Source: Saposhnikovia divaricata
Taxonomy: Eukaryota; Streptophyta; Magnoliopsida; Apiales; Apiaceae
DNA: 64,000 bases
Direction of reading: 5' to 3'
Assembly (NCBI GenBank): GCA_036435485.1
Contig: CM071594.1
Coordinates: 104,869,001-104,933,000, forward strand
The notes below the pieces were generated by a model that searched no databases, was not told the origin of the DNA, and was given only the letters and a program-made list of their open reading frames with translations. The translations under genes and the position numbers were made by a program. This document shows, piece after piece, positions 11,769 through 22,341 of this stretch (its first letter is position 1; each line of letters opens with the position of its first letter).

Positions 11769-12734
11769 GGGCTTTTTTCATAAATACCCCAACATATAAA
11801 TATTTTTACAAAAATACTGTTATTTTAAAGTTATTTTACAAAATACCATCTTTTGGAAAAAAATTGCAAAAATACAGGATGCAACTATATTCAACCAGAT
11901 GCAACTGTATTGACAATTTAGCAGGTTACATTCAGTTGCATTCAGTTGCAGCAACTCAATGCAACTGAATGCAACTAAAAATTGTAATTTGAATTTTTAT
12001 TTGTTTACCAATTTCCAGATCTATATAAGGGCTGAGCATCATCAAAAAATGGAAATTTAACTTTTAGTTTTTAGTTGCATATGCAACTGAATACTATGCA
12101 ACTGAATGCAACTAAAAATTTTAATTTGAATTTTCATTTTTTTTACCAACTTCCAGATCTATATAAGGGCTGAGCATCACCAAAAAATGGAAATTTTACT
12201 TTTAGTTTTTAGTTGCATTCAATTGCATATGTAGTTGCGTTCAGTTGCATGTGGTTGTGTTCAGTTGCAACTGTTAGAAATAGAAAATTATGAATGCCCC
12301 TGCGGGATCGTGGAGAACAGATCGGAGGTGGGAGGGAGGAGGGCGGAGATGGAGGGAGGAAATAGAGGGAGGAGGGAGAAGGGCAGAGATGGGGGAGGAG
12401 GGAGGAGGACGGAGATGGGGGAGGAGGTCGGCGGCGGCGGGCGGAGGGATCAATCTAATTAAAAGTGTAAGATGGATCTGTAACCTGGTTCATGATATCG
12501 GGGTTAGCTTCGAGAGGAAGCCATCATTTTTTAGAAGTCACACACAAGTTTACAAACTGATAAGATATATATCTTTAATCTTTATAACTCAACAACAAGG
12601 TGAAGAATGGGGGTTGAAAAAGATGGGGTATATTTGCAATTAAGATAGTATAAGATAGTATATTTGTAATTAATTTGAAAAGATAGTATTTTTGCAATAA
12701 CTAATTAAAAACCTAGTATATTTATTAAATTCCC
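11769..12734. mobile_element. non-autonomous Mutator-like (MULE) TIR element, 966 bp
   Basis: The element is flanked by perfect 9-bp duplications TAATTTGAA (11760-11768 and 12735-12743), the length typical of Mutator-like insertions. Ends are imperfect inverted repeats: the left begins GGGCTTTTTTCATAAATA and the right, read inward, GGGAATTTAATAAATA, with further matching blocks such as CAAAAATACT. The interior has a tandem duplication of about 133 bp (about 11978-12080 and 12112-12218) embedded in repeats of TGCAACTGAA, then a purine-rich block (12300-12445). No transposase is encoded. Class is inferred from TSD length and structure only. Confidence 0.6.
11876..12265. repeat. TGCAACTGAA-type repeats and 133-bp tandem unit
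   Basis: Many copies of ATGCAACT and TGCAACTGAA in both orientations surround two near-identical units that contain AGATCTATATAAGGGCTGAG. They lie wholly inside the Mutator-like element. Confidence 0.75.
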
Positions 12735-12743
12735 TAATTTGAA

Positions 12744-14117
12744 ATCAATCACGATATACTACTATATTTTTAGATTAAATTTTATAATTACTCATTCAAT
12801 AATCAACCATTCTTTTAATATAAAGTCAATCACAAATATAGTCATACATTATAAAATTGATTTTTATAATATATATTGTACAATTACAACTGATTTTAAA
12901 TAATTATAATCTAACTCAACTAGAAATCTTAAAACATTGGATTTGAAATTAGATTTTAAATAATTTGGATAAAATTCATACCTTCAAATACTCGATTTTT
13001 TAAAAAACTCAAAAATGTATTTATTCATAATTTGTTGGTAAAATTAATTAATAAATACATACAAGCCAACACTACATATATTTTAAGTATTTAAATTATT
13101 AAATATATGCTAAAAGAATATTATTATTGGTTGGTGAATAAATTACTAATCAAAAAATAAAAATTATTTTATAGACAATCAGAATTCACTTCAAAATTTT
13201 CATTTACAAATATTTTTTATTTACCATGCTTATTCTAATATAGTAATCTTGATAAAATTAAATTTAAATTTAATAATATCTTGATTTAATAAATTCGTAT
13301 ATCAAATGATTTTTAATTTTAAAAAATTATTACTTATCGTAAAAATTATTTTCTATATATCCACATAACAATAAATTACATATGTTTATATATCTTTTAG
13401 TTATGAATTGTTTTTAAACATCCTTTATTATAATAATCGAGTCTACCACGTATTAGTTAACTAATTACAAGATTGTGAATTATTTTCACATCAATCAGAG
13501 TCTACTAAATTTTAGACCAATTAAATTTAATGTAACATGTTTCTCTATTAGATCTAGATTATACGTTTCAACCAAGATTAAACTCAACTCAAGTTAAACT
13601 CATTAATAATTGATTTTTATTTGTTTATATCAATTAACTAAACAGTATAACTACTAATTTTTATTTTAACGATTAACTAATAATAAATTTACATAAAATA
13701 AACATACCTCAAATATAAAATTTAATCATTACATGAAATCTAAGCCACGTATTCCCTATTTCCAATTAGACCTAGCTAACTTTAATGAACTAAGTGTCTA
13801 CATTAATTCTCCTCCTACTTAAATCACATCAATTTCGGTCAAGATACTACTTTATATCTTTTTATTAAATGATAGACTATACTTTGATAGATTATTTTTT
13901 TTATTTCGATTATATATATGTATAGTATGTTTTGGGTTTTAATTGTCCAATAAAATCAACAAATAAAAGATTTTGACAAAAAAAAATAATTTAAAATGAT
14001 TTAGATTTTCATCATCCCCATTCCAAATCCTCCTAAGGTTACTTCTCATTAGAATATTCAGTGGACATCTCCAATAATTCTTCGACTTATTGAATTGCAG
14101 GCATCAATCCTTACCAC
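12744..14117. other. intergenic, very AT-rich
   Basis: No gene, RNA or transposon end is recognised. It lies between the Mutator-like element's target duplication and the start of the CACTA element; its last three bases (CAC, 14115-14117) are the CACTA target duplication. Confidence 0.4.
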
Positions 14118-14189
14118 CACTACTACAAATATAGGCAAAGGAACCACTAATAAGAGACCACCTTATTCAAATAATTGATTACTTAAAAA

Positions 14190-14350
14190 AAAAACCACAC
14201 TTTTTCAAAAAATGGTCTCTTATAATATAAGTAAAGAGACCATATTATTTAAATAAGTGGTTCTTTAATAAAAGAAACCGTACTTTTTCAAAAAATGGTC
14301 TCTTATAATATAAGTAAAGAGACCATCTTATTTTAAAAGGTGGTTTCTTA
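14190..14350. repeat. CACTA subterminal tandem repeat with hairpins
   Basis: Two units of about 80 bp each contain TGGTCTCTTATAATATAAG followed by TAAAGAGACCA, a self-complementary arrangement (TGGTCTCTT with AAGAGACCA). Similar motifs recur irregularly at the other end (18100-18390). Confidence 0.75.
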
Positions 14351-16577
14351 TCATTTTTTAATATTATTTATTTCCCATCCGACCTCTGTTCTCTCCTCTT
14401 ATACTAAAAATCCTAATTCTACCTAACCACCACCCCGTACACACCCCCACCCTTTTTTTCCTTCTCTCTCGCCTGCCACATTTCCCCCCTCCCCTGTTCT
14501 TCAACCCTCTAAATAACCAAACCCCTAAATCAAGTTGTTATTGGTCACCAAATTAGGAGTTCTAATAGCCGAATCGATCCTCTCTTTGTGCTCTATTCAA
14601 CCGTACCAACAAGCCTCGATTTTGGGTAATTTGATTTTCGGCTTAAATTCAAATTGAATTTTGGTTGATTATTAATTGTTGTTGATAGTATATATGTTAT
14701 AGATCGTTTAATTTTGAGGCGATATATGTTAAATTCGTAAATTTTTGAATTGGTTTTGATTTCACCGGAAAGTTTTTTGTTCGCCGGAAATATTGTTGTA
14801 GTTATTGTTTGTAATAGGTGTGATTTGCATCCCCTCCCTCTTTAGTTAAACAACATAGGCTAGTATAATGAACCAGTTTATTGTTTCCCTTTGTTTTTTC
14901 CTTCCTGCTATGAGCTTGAAAAGAATCATGAGATTTATTGCTGTTTTACATGTCATCATCGACCACAGTTCAATCAATACTTCTAAAATTTTTGTGTTTG
15001 CAAATTGTGTTTGTTTTTCTTGACAAATGAGAAGTCATGACTGAGCCATTTATAAAAATGACTTTCTGTGAGTTGAAGAAAGTTACATCTGCAGATGTGG
15101 GCTAAGCAGAGGGTCCTTTTGTGTTACTATAGAGTTTTGTAATCTATTTATCCTGAAGATGTCCATTACTACAGAGTTTTGTAATCTATTTATCCTGAAA
15201 GAGACATAATTATCTGCCAGTGTGATTTTCTTTCCTTTGTATTGATTGAACAAAGTGATTAGATGGCCAGGAGATATGTAGCATTTCTTCCCTGCTTTTG
15301 TAATTATGTTCTTTTTGTTATTATTTTAGAATCTAATTAACCTGCGACATGCATGAAAAATGACTGGCTCAAAAGCTGTGTAGAGATTTAACTTCTTTCG
15401 GTTCTATACGATCTAATAAAATTATGAGGGACCAGTCTTCTGTAAGAATTGTCATCGGATTCTTTTCTATTTTCTTGCTACTTAGGGTGAAGTGAAAGCA
15501 GTCAAGTGGAATCCTACTGGCCAGTTGCTGGCTTCATGCTCAGCTGATGAAACTGTAAAGGTGATTATTCACTGTATTACCATGTCACTGTAATAATTTT
15601 CAAGCTGTGGCAACATATTCTAATTTTCTTGTTGATTCCCGCTGCGTACAGATACAGTAGTTGCTCATTAGTTAACAATGTAATTGCTACATTATGTTAC
15701 TTTTAATGGTTGGTTAAGTGGTACAGAGTTTGAAGTTTGTACTCATATAACCATGTTGCAGATCTGGAGCATGAAACGGAACACCTGCGTACATGATTTG
15801 AAGGGACACACCGCGGTACTTCTTGCCACCATCATAATATTCCTACTAACTCCTTTCTTTGTTATATTATTTATTGGAACTCTTCATTGAAGTTTAGTCC
15901 TTAAATATATAGATCAAATCTTGTACATTTTCTTATAATTTTTGTCAGTAGTAATACAATAATCACAAATATGGTTCGGCGTAGTAATGTCTACAATCTT
16001 AGTATAGCAACAACTGTAAAAATTGGGTATATATCACCTGTTTGCAATCATCTTTAATTGTCTTCTTTAAATAAAGGGAGTGGTGGACTACCATGTAAAT
16101 CATCTAACAGTGTACGCCTATACGGCTACGTCAATCACATCAAAAATTTGGCACCAAGCGTTCTGGCATATGCAGCATTATGCCTATCAATTAGATATTC
16201 ATTACTTCTGAGTTGTTAATGACTGAGATTAATTTATAAAAGTGAGATTATATTCTCTATTTAATTTTTTCTGTACTCATGCACTTGTAGAAGGTAGTCT
16301 CCATCAGGTGGTGTCCTGCAGGGCCTGGTACAAATATTTCGAGTCCACAGCAACTGTTGGCAAGGTAAATAATTCTAAATACTGCTATTTAGAATATTTA
16401 TTGGTTTGGTTATTTAGAGGGTTGAAGAACAGGGGAGGGGGGAAATGTGGCAGGCGAGAGAGAAGGAAAAAAAAGGGTGGGGGTGTGTACGGGGTGGTGG
16501 TTAGGTAGAATTAGGATTTTTAGTATAAGAGGAGAGAACAGAGGTCGGATGGGAAATAAATAATATTAAAAAATGAT
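14349..16577. repeat. inverted repeat arms, about 174 bp each
   Basis: The arm at 14349-14523 is repeated in reverse complement at 16404-16577 with very few differences; it includes the run from TAATATTATTTATTTCCCAT to CCCTCTAAATAACCAAAC. A further short block (15104-15126) reappears inverted at about 16595-16618, directly beyond the second arm. Both lie inside the CACTA element, and a transcript across them could form a long hairpin. Confidence 0.85.
15486..16364 (+). pseudogene. HOS15: captured HOS15/TBL1-like WD40 gene fragment (3 exons)
   Basis: Three exon-like blocks with intact AG/GT borders: 15486-15560 (GEVKAVKWNPTGQLLASC...), 15762-15815 (IWSMKRNTCVHDLKGHTA) and 16291-16364 (VVSIRWCPAGPGTN...QQLLAR). 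They read as consecutive WD40 repeats of the TBL1/HOS15 type, a repressor subunit acting with histone deacetylases in the nucleus. Phases are compatible between the three. Only about 68 codons remain of a protein of some 600 residues; the LisH domain and the other WD repeats are missing. It is a piece of a host gene inside the CACTA element, so unlikely to act as a HOS15 protein. The family call rests on motif similarity read by eye. Confidence 0.75.
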
Positions 16578-16620
16578 ATCATAACTTGCTACCATAACAC
16601 AAAAGGACCCTCTGCTGCAG

Positions 16621-17505
16621 GATATCATCACCGATCCATTGTTTGGCAGGTGATACTTACTATTTCTATAATAGTACTATGTTCATGTCCTTTTTGTCCC
16701 CTGACCCTGGGCCAGTAGCGATGCCGTATATCACGAATGTCATCACCAAACTAGAGGAATCAGTTCAAATTGGGTTGAAGGAACTAGATTACCTAGCACT
16801 CTTCTTGTAGAACGAACTCTTTGTTAGACATATCTAAAGTTCTGTCTGCTCCAGTTACTTGTAAACTTTCCACCTGCTGCATTTATTTTTTCTTTTTGTA
16901 ATAACATTCCCCTGTTTTATGGCACATCCGCTTATGTACAGGATACAGATCCCAGTTTTGAATTTTGACAGTCAGATACCATGGATATTTTTTATGTTAG
17001 TGAGAGAAAAACTGATGCATTTAGTTATACTTTACACAATTACTGAATAAATTTTATGATAATAAAGTAGTGCTTATTCATTTGTACCTAAAGAAAAATG
17101 CATATGATTACATTTCCATCTGTTGATTGACACAGATAGCAGAGGATTATTCGCACTGTGAATTTCTTATCCGTCTTCCAGGCTACTGTCCAAGTATGTT
17201 GTTCTGGCGCATTCTTAATACTGATTTTGGCTTATCTATTAACACCTTTCAGACCTCCATTAACTGCTTATGTTGATCTTGTTTGGTGTCAGTGCCTGCT
17301 TTCCGTGATGTTATCGACGTTCCTTTAGTTGTGAAAAGGCTGCACAAACCCCGAAAGGAGGTTTGAAACAGAAAATAGCGTATTCTTTTGCCTAGCTATA
17401 CTATGCTTCTTAAATACATGTAAATTTTCTCAACTGTTCTAGGTGAGGATGGAACTTGGAATTGCAGAAGATGTGAAGCTTGTTATTCTCAACTTTGGTG
17501 GACAA
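16621..17505 (+). pseudogene. ARA1: captured L-arabinokinase gene fragment (4 exons)
   Basis: Four exons, 16621-16649, 17136-17193, 17293-17360 and 17443-17505, splice in one frame and give YHHRSIVWQ, IAEDYSHCEFLIRLPGYC, MPAFRDVIDVPLVVKRL and VKLVILNFGGQ. This matches the N-terminal glycosyltransferase-like part of plant L-arabinokinase, which phosphorylates L-arabinose for UDP-arabinose salvage. The GHMP kinase domain is absent, so no kinase activity is expected. The introns are retained, so capture was at DNA level, not by retroposition. All four frames and splice sites are intact, which suggests recent capture. It lies directly after the second inverted-repeat arm, and the upstream WD40 exon enters out of phase (2 against 1). 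Confidence 0.82.
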
Positions 17506-17610
17506 GTGAGCTAATGCTCCCTCTTTGTCATGCATTGATGAGAATTAGATATTTTACATAGTCTACTGATGAGGACGTGATCTTTTCAGTATGCCCCCTC
17601 CCTTGGGCAG

Positions 17611-17765
17611 ATGTTCCATTTCTGCGTAACATAGCAAATGTGATAACAGCTTCTGGAGGCGAAGTTCCAGCTTGGATCCTGGCATTGCCTAAACGTAAGT
17701 GGAAGAAGCACAGACCGGGGAGAGAACATATATCAGTGAAACCACAAGATGAGGAGGATGAATAA
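17611..17765 (+). pseudogene. captured DEAD-box RNA helicase 3' exon (ROK1/RH57-like)
   Basis: The frame reads DVPFLRNIANVITASGGEVP followed by a basic tail (KRKWKKHRPGRE) and an acidic end with stop at 17763-17765. This resembles the C-terminal tail of plant DEAD-box helicases of the ROK1/RH57 type, which act in ribosome biogenesis; all helicase motifs are missing. A splice acceptor (TTGGGCAG) precedes it. The 3' flank to about 17930 may be the captured gene's 3' UTR. It is the third unrelated gene piece in the CACTA element and has the same orientation. The exact helicase subfamily is less certain than the DEAD-box origin. Confidence 0.62.
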
Positions 17766-18406
17766 GATCTGGTTGTCATCATAAATTATGTGTTTCCTTT
17801 TGTTATAGGATACGATTGATTATTCTAATTTTAATGACAAGTTCCATGGCATCCCATCTTGTACACAAATTTATGTACAATTTCTTAGCAATCAGACCCC
17901 TTATTTAATACTCTCCTTTATACAATTTATATATTTAGATATTATTGCTTGTTATGCTGTATTGATTGTTTGATTGATGTTATAATTTCATAATATTCTG
18001 TAAATATTATTTCATAATATTCTGTAAATATAAGAATATTATTATAATAATTAATAATAATAATCTCAATGACAATTAATAATATAAAAAAAATTATATA
18101 TTCAGAGCAAAGAGACCACCTTTTAGAGACAAGTGTTTTTTTAGTGAAATCAAACAGACCACTTATTGGCCTATGTGGTTTCTTTACTAGAACTAGAGAG
18201 ACCATCTAATCTAAATAAGTGGTTTCTTTTCCTTCTACCTAAGGGATCACTTTTCCTAAATAGCTGGTCTCTTATTTCTATTTAATAAACCCCCTCAAAG
18301 AAGAGGTCTCTTATCCTAAGAGACCACTGACCTAGAGACCCCCTCTTGAGGTGGTCTCCAAGATGGTTTTTAGGTGGTCTCTTTAGGCTTTTTTGTAGTA
18401 GTGCAC

Positions 18407-20231
18407 ATTACACCGATTTGTTTACATTACTAGGCGTGCCTATAGATATATTTTTTTTACAATGTTAGGTTGCCAATGTTATCATTCATAACTAACCTGC
18501 ATGATCACTAAAATATATATTGTATCAATGTCCATACATTTAAAAGTACGATATAGTTTTTCTCATATGGCCTTTCTAGAAGGGATCAATGCCCATATAA
18601 GATCAATTTCTCGATTTCTCTAAAGAAGAATTTTTCTAGACCCCTAAAAGTTGATTCTTGAGAAAAATACCCAAGTCACATTCAATGAAAATGCAATCAA
18701 TAGTTTTTTTTTTCTTCAATACATTAATAAAAAATCTTTTTCCTTGATCAACTTAATTGTTAATGAATTTATTATTGTATACATTTTTAATTCACCATTC
18801 AGAAGATATCTTGAATTCACAACACGAAACAATGACAAAAGGTACGCAAACAATCCTAAAATCATTAGTTGTCATTTATTTTAACCCATTTCTTTAATAT
18901 AATTATCATTTAAAATCAAACCCATTCATTTTTCTATAATTATCATTTTGATAATTTGTCCTTAAATTTGTTTTGTGGTTTTCCTATTAATTAAAAAATC
19001 CAAAAATGTAAAGTCAATTAATAAGTAAGTTCGCATTAAAATAAATATTAAATTAGATTTACTAATAGTTCAATTAACGCTTTATAATTATCTTTCAAAA
19101 TCAAAACCATCCATTTTTTTTATTATTAGCATTTTAAATGTCTGTCCTTAAATTTAATTTGTGGTTTACCATTAATTAAAGGAAAATCTAGGAATGTAAA
19201 AATAATTACTTAGTAAGTTCATAACAGATATAAAATTAAATTAGATGTATGTACGTATATATATATATTCGATGTGATACATGTGTAAATAAAATATTGA
19301 TTTTAAAAATATATTTAATTATTTTATTTTTTAAATCTTTTAAATTTTAAATTTTTTATGTCCAATAATTTTCTCTGCTTTTAACCTTTTTCACTTCCTT
19401 TTACAAGCTAATCAAATTAATGTATATGAAATATATGCGTGAACTTGACAAAACAAAATAAGTTGAAACCATATCATTGTAAATTTATTTATGGTCTGTT
19501 TTGAGACTAACAGACAAATCTACTGCAAAAAATCAGTCTCTCTACTTTTTTGAGATTATAGCACACCTCGGTGAGCATCCTCATTCCTTCCTCAAACTAA
19601 GTATGACTACCGTAGTTGTATATCTACGAAGTGTTTGTATTTGACAATTTAAATTATTAAATTGAGAAAAGTTAATTTTTGTGAATGATGCTGTTTTTTT
19701 TAAAAGAGTTAATCACTTTATGTATCTACTTTTGGTTTTCTTAATAACAAAAATACCTATTCACTTATTCACACAAACATGCATGTTCCAAATTAAAGCA
19801 TGTAACCTTTCTCAACCTAATAATACTTATATTAATATATTTGTTCGTGTGTCGAATACATATTATGCCACAATTTTTTTGTTATCAGAGTAGTTATAAA
19901 AACCACCTATGTATATTCTCCAAAATCATTTCTGTACTTTGGTAGTCAACTTTAACATAGGTACTCTATAAGCTCAAGTCACGAAGTTATATAACCTAAG
20001 AGAATAAACTTTACCTGCTTACTCTCTCAAAAGATGTTCAATTTTAGTCTTTTCTTATAATTTATGAATTTACATAATTGTTGGGGGATCCTAAATATAA
20101 ATGAATTTCATGCCATAGTTAATGATTGTCATTGCCTATCCAAGAATATAAGGTGAATTTTATTTTTAATTTCTTGAAAATAAATTTCCACTTTGCTTTA
20201 TTGGCAAGTCATTAAAACATACGCAAACAAG
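18407..20231. other. intergenic, AT-rich, with a diverged tandem duplication
   Basis: No gene or transposon end recognised. Two diverged copies of about 170 bp lie at about 18893-19070 and 19082-19245, sharing TCATTTaAAATCAAa, CTTAAATTTg and TTAGTAAGTTC-type blocks. Confidence 0.4.
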
Positions 20232-20236
20232 GTAAA

Positions 20237-21376
20237 TGATAGGTCCATAATTAATCATATTTTTAATACCTATTTTATGTCCGTTTTCGTAATTTTATTA
20301 ATTAATAAATTGTTTTATTTTGTTTTGTAGGAAAATAAATAAAAACAGATTTCTAGCAGGAAAAGGTGCAAAAAGGGAAAGGAGGTGGAAAATTCTTGAA
20401 GTCAAAGAAATTGGAGGAAAAATCGAATACTTATCCGAGAAGAAAAGGAAATTGAAGAAATTATATTCAAGATTGGATTGTAATCAAAGGGACCAAACCC
20501 AATATTTTTCCCTATATATATGGCCTTCTCTCTTGTAATTTAGACACCAATCTAGATTCATAATTTAGGAGTAGGATTAGATTTAATTGTCTTTCAATAT
20601 AAACAGATTTTTTTTATTTTATTCAAACACTTTTTCCTGTTCAATTTAATATTTTCTTCGTTAATTAATTTTCCGGAAAGCCCTTAATTTTCTGGCGTGC
20701 GTTTGTTTCCTTCGCAATTGATTACCAGGAAGCATCTTTTGCTTACTTTAGTTAAAAACAACGTGAGATCTTTTGTTTTTAATTCTAGTTCAATAGTTTA
20801 AGTCATTCTTGACTTTCTGTGGCATGCTTTATTATTATAATTGTTTCGTATATATTCTAATTATGCGTAGCTAAATCTCTTGCCCTAGGATGAAGATGAA
20901 GTTAATTTAATTATTCTTGATTTCTTCTCGTTCCTATTAATTGATTCTCATAATTTTTCTTGATGCTTAATTGTTCAATTGACAAAGTGATTTTGATATA
21001 TTATTGTTACCGGATTTATTTTTCATAGCCTATGCTTGATCTTTGAAGTTTTGATAGGTTATTGTTAGATAACAAGTTTCATAGTATATGCTTGTCTCGT
21101 TAATTGATATATCTTGTTTGTGAAGAAAAGAGGATTGGTTTTAGGGCGAGGTGATATTAATTGTGATTAATTAACGGATTCGGATTCCTAGGTTTTCTAT
21201 ATTATTTGATAATCTTTGCTAATTAGGTTAATTAGGTTAATTAAATCTCAACTCAAATCTTATTGTCTAGTTCGCCTGAGTTAATTATTAGGGTTTTGAA
21301 AATTCGTAGTCTCTGTGGATCGACCTGTATTTGCTACAACTAAACACTGTGCGCTTGCAGTTATTTTACACAATCA
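20237..21376 (+). repeat. 5' LTR of element A
   Basis: Starts TGATAGGTCC and ends ACACAATCA, with TSD GTAAA immediately before it. It contains a run of GA-rich sequence and the stretch CTCTGTGGATCGACCTG near its 3' end, similar in style to other Athila-type LTRs. Confidence 0.93.
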
Positions 21377-21382
21377 AGTTTT

Positions 21383-21401
21383 TGGCGCCGCTGCCGGGGA
21401 C
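21383..21401 (+). other. primer binding site (tRNA-Asp type)
   Basis: TGGCGCCGCTGCCGGGGAC lies six bases after the LTR end and is complementary to the 3' end of plant tRNA-Asp with one mismatch. This primer is usual for Athila and Tat elements. Confidence 0.88.
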
Positions 21402-22341
21402 TATTTGTATTTTTCACTCCTTGCTATTAATTCTTCGGATTAGTTTCTTGTTTTCTTTTGTTTGTCTTTTTAGGGAATAGTGAAGCGGAGAAAAGCTTGG
21501 ACAAGAAGATCGCTGGAAGGCCTCGCTGTCTCTTTTGAAATTTTTGAAAGCGCTTTTCGGTATTCCGTATCACCTCTCTCTATTTTTTTTTCTTTATTAT
21601 TATTGAAAAAACACAAAAAAAATAAATATTCAAAAAACCCAAAAATATTAGTTAGTTAATTGTTTGTTAAAAACCAATTTGTTGCATCATTCATTCTCTC
21701 ACATAGGATCACATTATCTATATTTCTTTATTGTATTTATTGATTTCCCACGTAGTGTATTGCATCCATAAGTGTTTATTTTCTTGTTCTTTTTGTGTTG
21801 CATCATTCAATCAATCTTAAGGGTGCCACCAAATTACAAAATAAGTTGAGGGATTTCATCACCCTTTCCTTGGCCCACAAATCACTAATTCTTTCATCTT
21901 GCATTCCCCTTTCCTTAATAAAATTAAGTAGAAGTTGGCCCCTAGGATCTCGCGCTCAATTAGGAAGAGAATCTAGGAGGAACAAATCACTAAGTATTCT
22001 TTCGTTTGGTGTCTAGGCAAGCGTGACGCTTACCTGGCTAATTTGGATTGGTGTCTAGAAAGGTGTTTAGCCTCTTGGCAATGCTTGCACCTGCCTGGCC
22101 AGTCAGGACGAATGCTTTTTGAGTTGTGACTTTTAGAATTATCTTATTGTTAGGAGCAAGGTCTAGATTTTTTTTAGGTTAATATAGATTTTTCTTTTTA
22201 ATTTTCCATTTTTTTTTGGTGTTTACTTATAGCTCTTGTCTGCTACGTGCTTAATTGTTTACTTCTCTTGTATGCAAAGAACTTCAGTTTTCTTCACCCA
22301 CTAGAATTGAGTCAAAAGAATTAGTAGTTCAACCCGTAGTC
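21402..22341 (+). other. 5' untranslated leader of element A
   Basis: No long reading frame. It is the usual leader between primer binding site and gag; no further feature is recognised. Confidence 0.55.

Larger units (their letters stand above)
14118..18403. mobile_element. Pack-CACTA transposon carrying pieces of three host genes
   Basis: The left end starts CACTACTACAAA and the right end is its inverted copy. Both are flanked by the 3-bp duplication CAC (14115-14117, 18404-18406), diagnostic for the CACTA (En/Spm) superfamily. Subterminal regions (about 14140-14350 and 18100-18390) are full of GAGACCAC/TGGTCTCT motifs, as expected for transposase binding. No transposase is visible in 4.3 kb, so the element is non-autonomous. 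The interior holds exons and introns of a WD40 gene, L-arabinokinase and a DEAD-box helicase, all on the plus strand, plus an inverted repeat (14349-14523 against 16404-16577). Confidence 0.88.

Noticed and set aside
12235..12643. Gly/Arg/Glu-rich frames across the purine-rich block
   Set aside because: Low-complexity translation of a GGGAGG-type repeat inside a transposon; no conserved motif.
20320..20538. 72-codon Lys-rich frame, repeated identically at 27031-27249
   Set aside because: It lies in both LTRs of element A; duplication is explained by the LTRs and no domain is recognised.
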